Shown piece after piece: positions 27,037-35,891 of a stretch of DNA of 64,000 bases (position 1 is the first letter of the stretch; each line of letters begins with the position of its first letter). Origin of the DNA: Nocardia camponoti. Lineage in GTDB: Bacteria; Actinomycetota; Actinomycetes; Mycobacteriales; Mycobacteriaceae. The position numbers and the translations under genes were made by a program. The stretch covers positions 744,001 through 808,000 of the forward strand of contig NZ_BMMW01000002.1 of NCBI RefSeq assembly GCF_014646135.1, read 5' to 3'. Below the pieces are notes generated by a model. That model made no database searches. It was not told where the DNA came from and saw nothing but the letters and a program-made list of their open reading frames with translations.

Positions 27037-27345
27037 TTACCAGCCAGATCCCCCGCGCTGAATCTCGTCGACCTTCGGTCGCACGTCAGCGAGATAGACG
27101 CCCGACGCGACGACGGCGATGAAGGCGAGCAGCCCAAAACTGCCCGCGGCGAGCAACAACAGCAGCAGCGAACCAGCGAGAATCGCCAGCCACGCGGGCT
27201 TGCTCAACTTTCCGGTCGCGGTAAACGCGTCTTGGCGCTGACGGACCGCATGAACCAGCGCGAAGACCGTCATGCCGAGCGCGACGAGCCAGATCAGCCA
27301 CATAAGGGCAGCTTGAATACCAAACGCGATAGCCACGCTGTCCAT
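27037..27345 (-). CDS. DUF2516 membrane protein
   Basis: A 102-residue protein with two to three transmembrane helices (ALMWLIWLVALGMTVFALVH, then WLAILAGSLLLLLLAAGSF and FIAVVASGVYL) and a short cytoplasmic tail DVRPKVDEIQRGG. This is the DUF2516 pattern and sits directly downstream of hbhA, as Rv0476 does in mycobacteria. The ATG at 27345 starts inside ten bases of the hbhA terminator stem. Function unknown. Confidence 0.85.
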   Translation of the reverse strand: MDSVAIAFGIQAALMWLIWLVALGMTVFALVHAVRQRQDAFTATGKLSKPAWLAILAGSLLLLLLAAGSFGLLAFIAVVASGVYLADVRPKVDEIQRGGSGW

Positions 27346-27354
27346 CGTAATGAC

Positions 27355-27394
27355 AAAGCGGCCCCGCACACGCGATTGTGTGCGGGGCCGCTTT
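27355..27394 (-). terminator. strong hairpin terminator downstream of hbhA
   Basis: A perfect 17-bp inverted repeat (AAAGCGGCCCCGCACAC at 27355-27371 and its complement at 27378-27394) with a 6-base loop. On the minus strand it follows the hbhA stop by 17 bases and ends in CTTTGTCA, a short U tract. It probably separates hbhA from the DUF2516 gene, or attenuates read-through into it. Confidence 0.8.
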
Positions 27395-27411
27395 TGCGCG
27401 AGTAGAGGCTA

Positions 27412-28050
27412 TTACGCCTGCTTGGGCGCGGCCTTCTTCGCGGGCGCCTTCTTGGCGGCAGCCTTCTTGGCGGGTGCCTTCGGGGCCGAGGTCTCCTCGG
27501 TGACCGCGACAACCTCGGCTTCGACGGTCTCGGCGACGGTGGCGGCCTCGGCGGCAACCTCAGCCTTGCCGCGGCCGATCAGGCCACCGACCTTGGTGAT
27601 CGCGTCTTCGGCACGGGCCGACGCATCCTTGTAGAGGGTCTCAACGCGACCGATGCGCTCTTCGACGGCCGGGGTGGCGCGCAGCCGGTCGACGGTCTCC
27701 TCGCCGCGAGCAGCAAGGTCGGTGTAGATGTCGAGTGCCTGCTGGAAGTACTTCTCAGCCAGGGTGCGCAGCTCTTCGGTGGTGAGCTTCTCGCGCAGCT
27801 CTGCCAGGTCCTCGGGCAGCTCGGACGGCAGCGCGGTGATGCGGCCGCGCAGGGTCTCGAACTGAGCCGTCACGTCGGCGGGCACGTTGGCGATACGGCC
27901 ACGGGCCTCGTCAACGCGCGCCTGCACATCGGCGGTGGTGACGCGGGTACGCACGTCAGCGAACACATCGTTCACGGCAGCGTAGATGGCGTCGCCCGCA
28001 CCAACGGTGGCGAAAAGCGGCTTGGTCACGGTTGCGGTCTTCTCGGTCAT
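27412..28050 (-). CDS. hbhA: heparin-binding hemagglutinin-like surface protein
   Basis: A 212-residue protein like mycobacterial HbhA (Rv0475), which binds sulfated glycans and also affects lipid inclusions and growth. Residues 10-150 are long amphipathic coiled-coil helices (VQARVDEARGRIANVPADV and similar). After a Glu/Val/Ala-rich segment comes a Lys/Ala/Pro tail (PAKKAAAKKAPAKKAAPKQA), the heparin-binding signature. There is no signal peptide, as in the mycobacterial protein. The ATG at 28050 overlaps the stop of the upstream XRE regulator gene, so the two are translated together. Confidence 0.9.
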   Translation of the reverse strand: MTEKTATVTKPLFATVGAGDAIYAAVNDVFADVRTRVTTADVQARVDEARGRIANVPADVTAQFETLRGRITALPSELPEDLAELREKLTTEELRTLAEKYFQQALDIYTDLAARGEETVDRLRATPAVEERIGRVETLYKDASARAEDAITKVGGLIGRGKAEVAAEAATVAETVEAEVVAVTEETSAPKAPAKKAAAKKAPAKKAAPKQA

Positions 28051-28505
28051 AAGTTTTCGTTCTCCTGGCGTGGCGGAGTGTCAGTTGTCGTGAACGAAAC
28101 TTCGCTGTCTCGTTCGTTCCCCCCTGAGCCGGTTGTTTCCCCGTTTTCCCGACGAAACGACTCGTAAATCTCCAGCAACACCTGTTTTTGTCGTTCCGTC
28201 ACCGAGGTGTCGGCCAACAAGGCGTCGCGGACCGGGCTGTGCGGACGCTGCTCAAGATAACCGGCCCGCACGTACAACACTTCCGAAGAAACCCGCAGCG
28301 CCTTGGCGATTTGGGTCAGCACTTCGGCTGAGGGGTTGCGCAATCCGCGTTCGATTTGGCTCAGGTACGGATTGCTCACCCCCGCCAGAGCAGCGAGCTG
28401 ACGCAGGGACACCTGCGCGGCTTCGCGCTGGGCCCTGATGAAACCTCCGATGTCTTGAGCCGCGTGCGCTACACGACCCTCCGAACCTTCGGGTTGGTCT
28501 TTCAT
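28047..28505 (-). CDS. XRE-family transcriptional regulator upstream of hbhA (Rv0474-like)
   Basis: A 152-residue regulator. The Cro/C1 helix-turn-helix occupies about residues 20-80, with VSLRQLAALAGVSNPYLSQI and ERGLRNPSAEVLTQIAKAL. The rest is a helical segment and a polar tail (residues 125-152) that may be disordered. In mycobacteria Rv0474 holds the same place and regulates neighbouring or copper-responsive genes. The ATG at 28505 has AAGG at six bases. It shares an ATGA overlap with hbhA and is preceded by a near-consensus promoter and an inverted repeat, suggesting autoregulation of the pair. Confidence 0.9.
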   Translation of the reverse strand: MKDQPEGSEGRVAHAAQDIGGFIRAQREAAQVSLRQLAALAGVSNPYLSQIERGLRNPSAEVLTQIAKALRVSSEVLYVRAGYLEQRPHSPVRDALLADTSVTERQKQVLLEIYESFRRENGETTGSGGNERDSEVSFTTTDTPPRQENENL

Positions 28506-28533
28506 CACTCACCTTCTGGCGGTTGTACGGTCA

Positions 28534-28578
28534 ATACTAGGTGCGAGTGCTAGCTATTGCAAGCGCTTTTGTTAGCAC
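28534..28578 (-). promoter_or_regulatory. promoter and possible operator of the XRE-hbhA operon
   Basis: On the minus strand TTGCAA (28562-28557) and TAGTAT (28539-28534) are separated by 17 bases, a near-consensus sigma-A-type promoter about 30 bases before the start codon. It overlaps an inverted repeat GTGCTA (28547-28552) / TAGCAC (28573-28578) centred on the palindrome AAGCGCTT, a plausible binding site for the encoded XRE protein. The operator role is inferred. Confidence 0.55.
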
Positions 28579-28599
28579 CTGTCGGGCAACTGCCCAGTG

Positions 28600-29913
28600 T
28601 CAGTGGAACAACAGCTGCGAAATCGTGTAAATCGCCAGGCCCGCAAGCGAACCGACGACAGTGCCGTTGATCCTGATGAACTGCAAATCACGCCCGACCT
28701 GCAACTCGATCTTCTTACTCGCCTCGTCGGCATCCCAGCGGGCGACCGTATCGGTTACCAGCGTAGTGATCTCAGCGCTGTAGTTACTCACTAGATAACG
28801 CGCGCCGCGGTCGATCCAGCCATCAACCTTGGCGCGCATCTCCGGGTCGTCGCGCAAGCGCTCGCCAAGGCTTTGCACGTTCTCAGCGACCTTGCGCCGC
28901 AACGTGGAATTGGGATCGTCGGCCGACTCCAGAATCAGTCGCTTGGCCGCGCGCCACGTCGCCGAGGCCATGCCGGTGATCTGTTCGCGGCCCATGATCT
29001 CGGCCTTGACCTTCTCCGCCTTGGCGATCAGGGCGGGGTCGTGTTGCAGGTCTTCAGCGAATTCAAACGCGAATCTGTTTGCCGCTTGGCGCAATTCGTG
29101 ATCGGGGTTGCTGCGAACCTTCCAGGTGAACTCGACGAGTTCGCGGTAAATGCGTTCCGAGAGCAGGGTGTTGACGAACTTCGGTGCCCACTGCGGCGCG
29201 TCACGTTCGACGATGCGATCGACAGTCTCCTGCGAACCGAGCGCCCACTGATGCGCGCGCTCAGCAAGCAGGTCGATGAGCGGCAGCTGGCGATTGTCGG
29301 CGATGAGCTCTTCGAGCACCCGCCCAATCGGCGGTCCCCACAGCGGTTCGGCGATGCGTTTGACGATGGTCGCGTCGATAACTTGCTCAACGTCTTCATC
29401 GCGCAACGTGCCGACGATCGCGCGCAGGATGGTCGCGCTTTCCTGGGCGACGCGCGCGGCGTTCTGCGGCTGGGCCATCCAACTGCCGACCCGCAGCGAG
29501 ATCTGCGCGGCGTCAAGTCGGGCTGACACCACGTCGGGCGCGAGGAAGTTAGCCCCGACGAACGCGCCAAGCTGTTCGCCAAGTTGATCTTTTTTCTTGC
29601 GAATGATGGCCGTATGCGGGATCGGCAGGCCGAGCGGATGCCGGAACAGCGCGGTGACGGCGAACCAGTCGGCGAGCGCGCCAACCATGCCCGCCTCCGA
29701 CGCCGCACGCACGTACCCGACCCACTCGCCGCCACCCCCGCGCGATTCGAGCCACCGGCACAGCAGATACACAATCGTCGCGGCCAGCAAAAAGCTGGTC
29801 GCGAGGGCCTTCATCTTGAACAGGTCGCGACGTTTGCCTTCCTCGTCGACCATCATCGAGAAACCGGCGGCCGTCGTGGCCTGGGCTCCGGGAGCAGTCT
29901 GCATGGCCCCCAT
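28600..29913 (-). CDS. DUF445 membrane protein
   Basis: A 437-residue protein of the DUF445/YjiN family, corresponding to Rv0473. An N-terminal membrane segment (ATSFLLAATIVYLLC) is followed by the family signature AASEAGMVGALADWFAVTAL, then FRHPLGLPIPHTAIIRKKKD. A long helical, soluble domain follows, and a final hydrophobic segment (VVGSLAGLAIYTISQLL) ends the protein. Start is placed at the ATG at 29913 (GAGG seven bases upstream); the GTG at 29934 and ATG at 29904 are alternatives. Function unknown. Confidence 0.88.
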   Translation of the reverse strand: MGAMQTAPGAQATTAAGFSMMVDEEGKRRDLFKMKALATSFLLAATIVYLLCRWLESRGGGGEWVGYVRAASEAGMVGALADWFAVTALFRHPLGLPIPHTAIIRKKKDQLGEQLGAFVGANFLAPDVVSARLDAAQISLRVGSWMAQPQNAARVAQESATILRAIVGTLRDEDVEQVIDATIVKRIAEPLWGPPIGRVLEELIADNRQLPLIDLLAERAHQWALGSQETVDRIVERDAPQWAPKFVNTLLSERIYRELVEFTWKVRSNPDHELRQAANRFAFEFAEDLQHDPALIAKAEKVKAEIMGREQITGMASATWRAAKRLILESADDPNSTLRRKVAENVQSLGERLRDDPEMRAKVDGWIDRGARYLVSNYSAEITTLVTDTVARWDADEASKKIELQVGRDLQFIRINGTVVGSLAGLAIYTISQLLFH

Positions 29914-30077
29914 TGTGCTACCTCGATCCGACACGGCTGACTACGCGCGGGTAAGCGCGAAGGTGTGGTAAATGCCGCAACGTCGCCCAATAGCGTGCTT
30001 CGACACATATGCGACGCCTAAGCTAAGAAGCGAGTAAGGCCGCGCCCCCGCAGCAAATCGGACTTGAGGAGTCGTCG

Positions 30078-30821
30078 TTGTCCACCGAGGATCTCGTCGC
30101 GATCGGCGAAAAGCCAGCTCGAGCCGCCTCCGCGCGTGGCAGCAATAACAGCGCTGACGGCCGCAAGCAGCGTTGGCGTCAACACAAAATCGACCGGCGC
30201 GAAGAGTTGGTCGACGGCACATTAGCCGCCATTCGCGTGCGCGGCTCCGGTGCCGGCATGGACGAGATCGCCACCGAAATCGGTGTATCGAAAACCGTGC
30301 TCTACCGCTACTTCGCCGACCGAAACGACCTGGTCCAGGCAACGATGGAACGGTTCATCGAAACCACCATGCTGCCTCGGGTTTACGGTGCGATCAGCGT
30401 CGACGCCGATGAATACGCGCTGGTGCGCGCCGCGATGACCGAGTATGTCGGCACCGTTGCCGACGACCCTGAGGTCTACCGCTTCATCATGACCAACGGC
30501 ACCGGCGACACGTCTTCGCTCGCCGGGTTCGAACGTCTCTTCGCCGAGGTCGTCGCGACAGTCCTGATCGACCGTGGCGGCTCGCACAACATCCGCACCG
30601 ACGGCGCGATGCTGTGGAGTTACGTGATCGTCGGCGGCATTCAACTGGCAACGCACTGGTGGACGACAACTGATGCGGCAATGCCGCGCGAATCCGTCAT
30701 CGACTACCTCACGATGATCACGTGGAGCGCCATCGAGGGCATCGCCCGCACCGGCGGCGAACCCGAGCGCTTCAACGCGGTCACGCACAAGCTCCCCAAG
30801 GGCCCCACCGAACCGTTCTGA
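30078..30821 (+). CDS. TetR-family transcriptional regulator (Rv0472c-like)
   Basis: A 247-residue TetR regulator. After a 40-residue basic N-terminal extension the DNA-binding domain spans about residues 42-92, with MDEIATEIGVSKTVLYRYFA and DRNDLVQAT. The C-terminal ligand/dimer domain (about 95-235) includes TEYVGTVADDPEVYRFIM. The start is a TTG at 30078, supported by GAGGAG eight bases upstream. It is divergent from DUF445, as Rv0472c is near Rv0473, and lies 120 bases before the AarF-like gene. The ligand and targets are unknown. Confidence 0.88.
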   Translation: MSTEDLVAIGEKPARAASARGSNNSADGRKQRWRQHKIDRREELVDGTLAAIRVRGSGAGMDEIATEIGVSKTVLYRYFADRNDLVQATMERFIETTMLPRVYGAISVDADEYALVRAAMTEYVGTVADDPEVYRFIMTNGTGDTSSLAGFERLFAEVVATVLIDRGGSHNIRTDGAMLWSYVIVGGIQLATHWWTTTDAAMPRESVIDYLTMITWSAIEGIARTGGEPERFNAVTHKLPKGPTEPF

Positions 30822-30940
30822 CCAGCGCCGATGCCCTGACGGCCCGCCCTGCGCAGTGTTGGCCGTCACCGTTGGCTACGCTAATGGCGAGCGGTACGCT
30901 GTGGCTTGCGTCACCGTTGGGCACCAACGGAGGTTCCTCG

Positions 30941-32356
30941 ATGGCAAAGAACGTGCCGACTTCGCGGTTGGCCCGCGGCACGAAACTCGGGGCTGTCGCA
31001 GCGGGCTCGATTATCCGCTCGAAAAAGACCAGGTTGTCGATGGCTGGTCGGTCGGAGGCCGTCCGCGCTCGCATGGCTGAGGAATCGATGATCCGCACCA
31101 CCGAACAGGTGGTCATGGTGCTTGGCACCATGAAGGGCGTCGCGATGAAGCTGGGCCAGATGATGTCGGTGCTCGACTTGGATCTGGTCCCCGACGCCCA
31201 TCGCGAGCGATTCCAGCAGCGGCTTGCCGTCCTGCGCAATGCCGCGCCGACCGTTTCCTTCGACGCGATGCGCGCGGTGATGGAAGCCGAGTACGGCTGC
31301 CCGATCAGCGAGGTTTTCGCCGAATTCGACCCCGCAGCCATCGCGTCGGCATCGATCGGTCAGGTGTATCGGGCCACCCTGCACGACGGGCGCAAGGTCG
31401 CGGTCAAGGTGCAGTACCCGGGCGTCGACGTCGCGGTGCGCGCGGACCTGAAGAACCTCACCCTGTTTCGGCGCGTGCTCGCTTCGGCGATGCCGTGGAT
31501 CACGCCCGCGGTGCTCGACGAGCTCAAGCTGAATATGGAAAGCGAACTCGACTACGCCGCCGAGGCACGTACCCAATCCGAAATCGCCGCCCTTTATCGC
31601 GGCCACCCGTTCATCATGGTTCCCGATTCGGTGCCTGAGCTGTCGAATACGCGGGTGCTGGTCAGCGAATTCGTCGACGGCATCGGCTTTGACGCCATGC
31701 GCGCGCTGCCCGAAGCCGAACGCGACCGCATCGGCGAAATCATCTACCGCTTTTACGTCGGTTCGCTGTTCACCTTCAACGAGTTCTGCGGTGACCCGCA
31801 CCCGGGCAACGTGCTGCTCGCGCCCGACGGACGCGTGACCTTCCTCGACTTCGGGCTGTTCAATCGCATGGACCCGAAGATGGTCGAATTCGAAAAGCAG
31901 TGCTTGCGCGCGGCTGCTGAGGAACGCTCGGAAGACCTGCGCCAGTTGATGATTGATCGAGGTGTGCTCGATTCGCCCGACGAGATCGGTGCCGACGAGT
32001 GTCTCGAGTACGTACTTTCAGCATCCGAATGGTGCCTGCTCGACCAACCGATCACCATCACGCCCGAATTGGCAAGTGGCGCCTTCCTTCTCGCTGTCGA
32101 CCCGCGAGCAAGCGAGTTCACCGGAATGAAGCAGCAGAATCTCCCGCCCGAGCACCTGTTCTCCCGTCGCGCCGACTTCCTCACCTTCGGCATGCTCGGC
32201 CAGCTCGGGTGTACCAGCAACTGGCACGGCATCGCGCGCGAATGGCTCTACGGTGAGCCGCCTCGCACGGAACTCGGTGTGGCTCACCATGATTGGCTTG
32301 CCAGCAAGCCACGTAAACCCGCACGCAAGTCGCGCGCTACCAAACGTGCCAACTGA
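30941..32356 (+). CDS. ABC1/AarF (UbiB)-family atypical kinase
   Basis: A 471-residue ABC1-family protein. The diagnostic KxGQ-type N-terminal motif is KLGQMMSVLD; the ATP-pocket Ala/Lys are in ASASIGQVYRA and VAVKVQYPGVD; catalytic elements are FCGDPHPGNVLL and VTFLDFGLF (DFG equivalent). UbiB-like proteins bind lipids and use ATP in quinone or lipid metabolism; actinobacterial members lack an assigned substrate. The basic C-terminus KPARKSRATKRAN is unusual and may contact membranes. The ATG at 30941 has GGAGG eight bases upstream. It lies ten bases before the enoyl-reductase gene. Confidence 0.9.
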   Translation: MAKNVPTSRLARGTKLGAVAAGSIIRSKKTRLSMAGRSEAVRARMAEESMIRTTEQVVMVLGTMKGVAMKLGQMMSVLDLDLVPDAHRERFQQRLAVLRNAAPTVSFDAMRAVMEAEYGCPISEVFAEFDPAAIASASIGQVYRATLHDGRKVAVKVQYPGVDVAVRADLKNLTLFRRVLASAMPWITPAVLDELKLNMESELDYAAEARTQSEIAALYRGHPFIMVPDSVPELSNTRVLVSEFVDGIGFDAMRALPEAERDRIGEIIYRFYVGSLFTFNEFCGDPHPGNVLLAPDGRVTFLDFGLFNRMDPKMVEFEKQCLRAAAEERSEDLRQLMIDRGVLDSPDEIGADECLEYVLSASEWCLLDQPITITPELASGAFLLAVDPRASEFTGMKQQNLPPEHLFSRRADFLTFGMLGQLGCTSNWHGIAREWLYGEPPRTELGVAHHDWLASKPRKPARKSRATKRAN

Positions 32357-32365
32357 AAGGCCACC

Positions 32366-33607
32366 ATGTCTTCCCGCGAGTTCGACCTCATTCTGTTTGG
32401 CGCGACCGGTTTCGTCGGCAGGCTCACCGCTGAATACCTGACTACGGCGCTGCCGGAGGGTGCCCGCGTCGCGATCGCGGGCCGCACCATCGAAAAGCTC
32501 GTCGATACCCGCGCCGAACTTGGTCCGATCGCCGCGAACTGGGGACTTGTCGTTGCCGACTCGTCGGACCCCACGTCGCTTGCCGCGATGGCCGCGCGCA
32601 CCAAGGTTGTCGTCACCACCGTCGGCCCGTACCTGCGTTACGGCCGTGGGCTTGTCGGCGCGTGCGCCGCCGCTGGCACCCATTACGCCGACCTCACCGG
32701 CGAACCGTTGTTCATTCACGACATCGTTGAACGGTACGAGGGCATCGCGCTCGAAACCGGCGCAAAGATCGTGAATTCCTGCGGCTACGACTCGATTCCG
32801 TCGGATCTGAGCGTGTACGAGATCTACCGTGCCACCGTCGCCGACGACACCGGCGAGCTTGAAGACACCACGCTCGTCGCTTCACTCAAGGGCGGAATGA
32901 GCGGCGGCACCATCGATTCCGGCCGCGCGATGATGGAAGACGTTGCCGCCGACGGCAAACGAGCTCGCATCCTCGCGCACCCGTACTCGCTGAGCCCCGA
33001 CCGCGCGCTTGAGCCCGACCTCGGTCGCCAGTCCGACCAGGCGTTCGCGCGGGCGGCATCGATCGATCCGAGCCTCGACGGCTGGGTCACCACCTTCATC
33101 ATGGCCCAGCACAACACCAAGATCGTGCGTCGCTCGAACGGCCTGCTCGGCTGGCCTTACGGCAAGCAGTTCCGCTACCGCGAGGTGATGAGCGCTGGTC
33201 GGTCGAAGGCCGCGCCGCTGGTCGCGGCCGGTGTCGCGGGCGGCATCGTCGCGGGGATGGCGTCGGGCGCGGTGCTGTCGCGGGTGTCGCTTGGCCGCAA
33301 GTTGCTCGATCGCATCCTGCCCAAGCCGGGCACCGGGCCAAGCGAAGCGGCACGCAAGAGCGGCTGGTTCCAGATGCGCACCTTCGCCCGCACCAGCTCG
33401 GGCGCGAAGTATGAGGCGACCTTCGCGGGCAAGGGCGACCCCGGTTACCAGGCGACCGCCGTGCTGCTCGGCCACGCTGGCCTGAGCCTCGCGTTCGACG
33501 AATTACCCGCGCGCGCAGGCATTCTCACGCCCGCCGCCGCGATGGGCGAAGCACTCACCGACCGTCTGCGCGGCGCGGGCATGACGATCGAGGTCAAGCG
33601 CGCATGA
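32366..33607 (+). CDS. trans-acting enoyl reductase / saccharopine-dehydrogenase-like oxidoreductase
   Basis: A 413-residue NADP-binding protein like mycobacterial Rv2449c and Rv2953. The Rossmann motif is LFGATGFVGRLTAEYL (residues 10-25), followed by VAIAGRTIEKL. The motif VNSCGYDSIPSDLSVY is characteristic of the group. A Gly/Ala-rich hydrophobic segment (AGVAGGIVAGMASGAVL) suggests membrane contact. Rv2953 reduces double bonds made by polyketide synthases in phthiocerol and phenolphthiocerol assembly; the substrate here is unknown because no polyketide synthase is in the window. The next gene, a methyltransferase, overlaps by four bases. Confidence 0.85.
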   Translation: MSSREFDLILFGATGFVGRLTAEYLTTALPEGARVAIAGRTIEKLVDTRAELGPIAANWGLVVADSSDPTSLAAMAARTKVVVTTVGPYLRYGRGLVGACAAAGTHYADLTGEPLFIHDIVERYEGIALETGAKIVNSCGYDSIPSDLSVYEIYRATVADDTGELEDTTLVASLKGGMSGGTIDSGRAMMEDVAADGKRARILAHPYSLSPDRALEPDLGRQSDQAFARAASIDPSLDGWVTTFIMAQHNTKIVRRSNGLLGWPYGKQFRYREVMSAGRSKAAPLVAAGVAGGIVAGMASGAVLSRVSLGRKLLDRILPKPGTGPSEAARKSGWFQMRTFARTSSGAKYEATFAGKGDPGYQATAVLLGHAGLSLAFDELPARAGILTPAAAMGEALTDRLRGAGMTIEVKRA

Positions 33608-34236
33608 ACCTGGCCCGCAAAACGATGAACGCGCCCGCGCTAGCGGCGGTGTACGAGCACGCGTGGCGACCGTCGCTGTTTTGGTTGGCCAGTGGCCGAA
33701 CCACCGAAACCGACCGACGCGACGCGGTCACGTCACTGCGCCTCGACGGAAACCAGCGCGTGCTCGACATCGCTTGCGGCCCCGGAAATTTCACACGCTA
33801 TCTCAGCAACCACCTCAATGACGACGGCTATGCGATCGGGGTCGACTACTCGACCCCGATGCTGGCGCGAGCCGTCGTCGACAACGCCGGCCCGCGCGTC
33901 GGGTACCTGCGCGGCGACGCGCGCACGCTCCCCTTCGCCGACGGCACCTTCGACGCCGTCTGCTGCTTCGGCGCGCTGTATTTGATCCCCGACCCCATCG
34001 CGGCGACGCGCGAGATGATTCGCGTGCTCGCGCCCGGCGGCCGGTTGGCGATCAGTACCAGCTTCCACACCGACAACATGTTCGGTCACACCGCGAAGGC
34101 GGTCGCGAGCCTCAGCGGGCTTCGCCTCTTCGACCGCGACACCTTCCCGAAGCTGTTCGCCGAGGAAGGGCTCGTCGACATCAACCAGCGCGTGCATCGG
34201 TTCTTGCAATACGTCGACGCCACGCGCCCGGCCTGA
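33604..34236 (+). CDS. SAM-dependent methyltransferase (Methyltransf_11 type)
   Basis: A 210-residue class I methyltransferase. Motif I is VLDIACGPGNFTRYL, the acidic residue after beta-2 is in IGVDYSTPML, and motif II-III run DARTLPFADGTFDAV and IRVLAPGGRLAIST. It begins with an ATGA overlap on the enoyl reductase stop, so the two proteins may act on the same lipid or ketide. The acceptor cannot be read from sequence. Confidence 0.88.
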   Translation: MNLARKTMNAPALAAVYEHAWRPSLFWLASGRTTETDRRDAVTSLRLDGNQRVLDIACGPGNFTRYLSNHLNDDGYAIGVDYSTPMLARAVVDNAGPRVGYLRGDARTLPFADGTFDAVCCFGALYLIPDPIAATREMIRVLAPGGRLAISTSFHTDNMFGHTAKAVASLSGLRLFDRDTFPKLFAEEGLVDINQRVHRFLQYVDATRPA

Positions 34237-34273
34237 CCGGGCCGTTTGCCCGCGCCCGGTACCGTCGGATGAC

Positions 34274-35161
34274 ATGACGGCTGACCGCTGGACCGAACCC
34301 GCGATCACGGCACTCAACGCAACGGGAGTGCGCGTCGACGCAATGAATCGCTCGTCAACGCCGGGTTTCCCCGGCGACAAGCACCACGGCGAGAAAGCAC
34401 TGCACGACATCGAGCCGGAGTTGGCGACGCTGCAATTGCAGCTGTACGCCAACGGCCGCGCTGGCGGCAAAGACAGCCTGCTGCTGATCTTGCAGGGCAC
34501 CGACTGCTCGGGTAAGTCGAGCCTGGTCCGCCACGTTTTTCGCGGTCTCGACCCGCAGGGCCTTGAGTATCACGCCTTCCGCGTGCCAACGCCGATCGAA
34601 CGCGATCACAATTACCTGTGGCGCATTCAAAAGGCTTTGCCGCTGCCGGGCAAGCTGTCGATTTTCGACCGGTCGCAATACGAGGACATCATCGTCCCAC
34701 GCGTGCACAACACACTGCCCAAAGAAATCTGGGAACGTCGATACGACGAGATCAATTCGTTTGAACGCATGGTCACCGACGCGGGAACAACGATCGTCAA
34801 ACTCATGCTCTTCATTTCCCCCGAAGAACAGGCCAAACGGCAGCGCGCGCGGTTGGAAAATCCGGCGAAGTACTGGAAATTCGATCCCTACGACGTCACC
34901 CAGCACGCGTACTGGGATCAATTCCAAGAGGCGTATCAGTCGGTACTCGACCGCACCAACACCGATTACGCACCCTGGTACGCCATTCCCGCCGACCACA
35001 AGTGGTACACCCGGTTGGCTGCCGCCGAAATCCTGATCGCACACTTACGGAAACTCGATTTGGGTTGGCCGCCAGCCGAATTCAACGTCGAAGAACAACT
35101 CCACCGCCTCGATGACGCGGTCATTCACTCGAAAGGGAACGCCGGTGACAACCCCTCGTAG
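34274..35161 (+). CDS. polyphosphate kinase 2 family protein
   Basis: A 295-residue PPK2-family phosphotransferase, using polyphosphate to phosphorylate nucleotides or the reverse. Walker A is GTDCSGKSSLVRHVF (residues 75-89), Walker B-like LSIFDRSQYEDIIVPRV, and the lid region FISPEEQAKRQRARLENPAK with KYWKFDPYD. The family usually has GxDxxGK; here Cys-Ser replaces the more frequent Ala-Ala. The ATG at 34274 fits; the upstream gap is short. The next gene starts inside its last 17 bases. Nucleotide specificity (AMP or ADP) is not determined. Confidence 0.9.
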   Translation: MTADRWTEPAITALNATGVRVDAMNRSSTPGFPGDKHHGEKALHDIEPELATLQLQLYANGRAGGKDSLLLILQGTDCSGKSSLVRHVFRGLDPQGLEYHAFRVPTPIERDHNYLWRIQKALPLPGKLSIFDRSQYEDIIVPRVHNTLPKEIWERRYDEINSFERMVTDAGTTIVKLMLFISPEEQAKRQRARLENPAKYWKFDPYDVTQHAYWDQFQEAYQSVLDRTNTDYAPWYAIPADHKWYTRLAAAEILIAHLRKLDLGWPPAEFNVEEQLHRLDDAVIHSKGNAGDNPS

Positions 35162-35891
35162 GAACCCGCTTGCCGAAGCCGAGGCTGCCGATCGCAAACG
35201 CAAGCTCGCGATTCAGATCGGTGTCGGCGCGGTACTCGTCGCTCTTATCGCCGCGATCGGCATTGGTTTCGCGGTGAAGAAGAAAGACGACGATGCCGCG
35301 GTCGCGCCCCCGGTCGCCGCGCAAATTCCCGCGACCGGCGGTTCGGTCACCGAGGCCGGCACGATTCTCGTTGGCGACCCGAACGCCAAGGTCAAGGTGA
35401 AGATTGTTGCCGATCTCCAGTGCCCAGCGTGCAAGCAGTTCGAAGCGGCCAACGGCGTCGCGGTCGCCCAGGCTGCCGCCGCTGGCACCGCGTCGGTTGA
35501 GTACCAGATCATTTCGTTCCTGGATAAGGCGTCGACGAATCAGTACTCGTCGCGCGCGGCCAATGCCGCCTACTGCGTCGCTAAATCCGACGTCAGCAAG
35601 TTCCAGGGCTGGTTGCAGACGATGTTCGAAAAGCAGACGCCCGAGGGCGGCGCGGGGCTCAGCAACGAGGAGTTGGTGAAGATCGCAGTCGGTGCCGGTT
35701 ACACCGACCCTGCCGTCGCCACCTGCATCAATGACCGTCCATACGCGAATTTCGTCACCCAGACAACGCAGTCGGCGCTCGCTGGCGGCGTGAAGTCGAC
35801 CCCGTCGGTGTACATCAACGGCCAACTCCAGCAGTCGGACGACTTGTTCACCGAAAACGGGATGACCTCGCTTATCAACGCGGCAAAGTGA
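35145..35891 (+). CDS. membrane-anchored DsbA-like thiol-disulfide oxidoreductase
   Basis: A 248-residue exported thioredoxin-fold protein. A basic N-terminus (ADRKRKL) and one transmembrane anchor (IGVGAVLVALIAAIGIGF) precede the catalytic domain with CPACKQF. The cis-Pro loop is KSTPSVYING. It introduces or repairs disulfides in secreted proteins. The GTG at 35145 follows AAGGGA by seven bases and overlaps the PPK2 gene by 17 bases. The next gene, overlapping by four bases, is a VKOR-like protein that would reoxidise it, so the pair forms a complete oxidative folding module. Confidence 0.92.
   Translation: MTTPRRNPLAEAEAADRKRKLAIQIGVGAVLVALIAAIGIGFAVKKKDDDAAVAPPVAAQIPATGGSVTEAGTILVGDPNAKVKVKIVADLQCPACKQFEAANGVAVAQAAAAGTASVEYQIISFLDKASTNQYSSRAANAAYCVAKSDVSKFQGWLQTMFEKQTPEGGAGLSNEELVKIAVGAGYTDPAVATCINDRPYANFVTQTTQSALAGGVKSTPSVYINGQLQQSDDLFTENGMTSLINAAK

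Noticed and set aside
28547..28578. ClgR-type operator upstream of the XRE regulator
   Set aside because: The inverted repeat does not match the ClgR consensus closely enough; it is reported only as a possible operator of the adjacent regulator.
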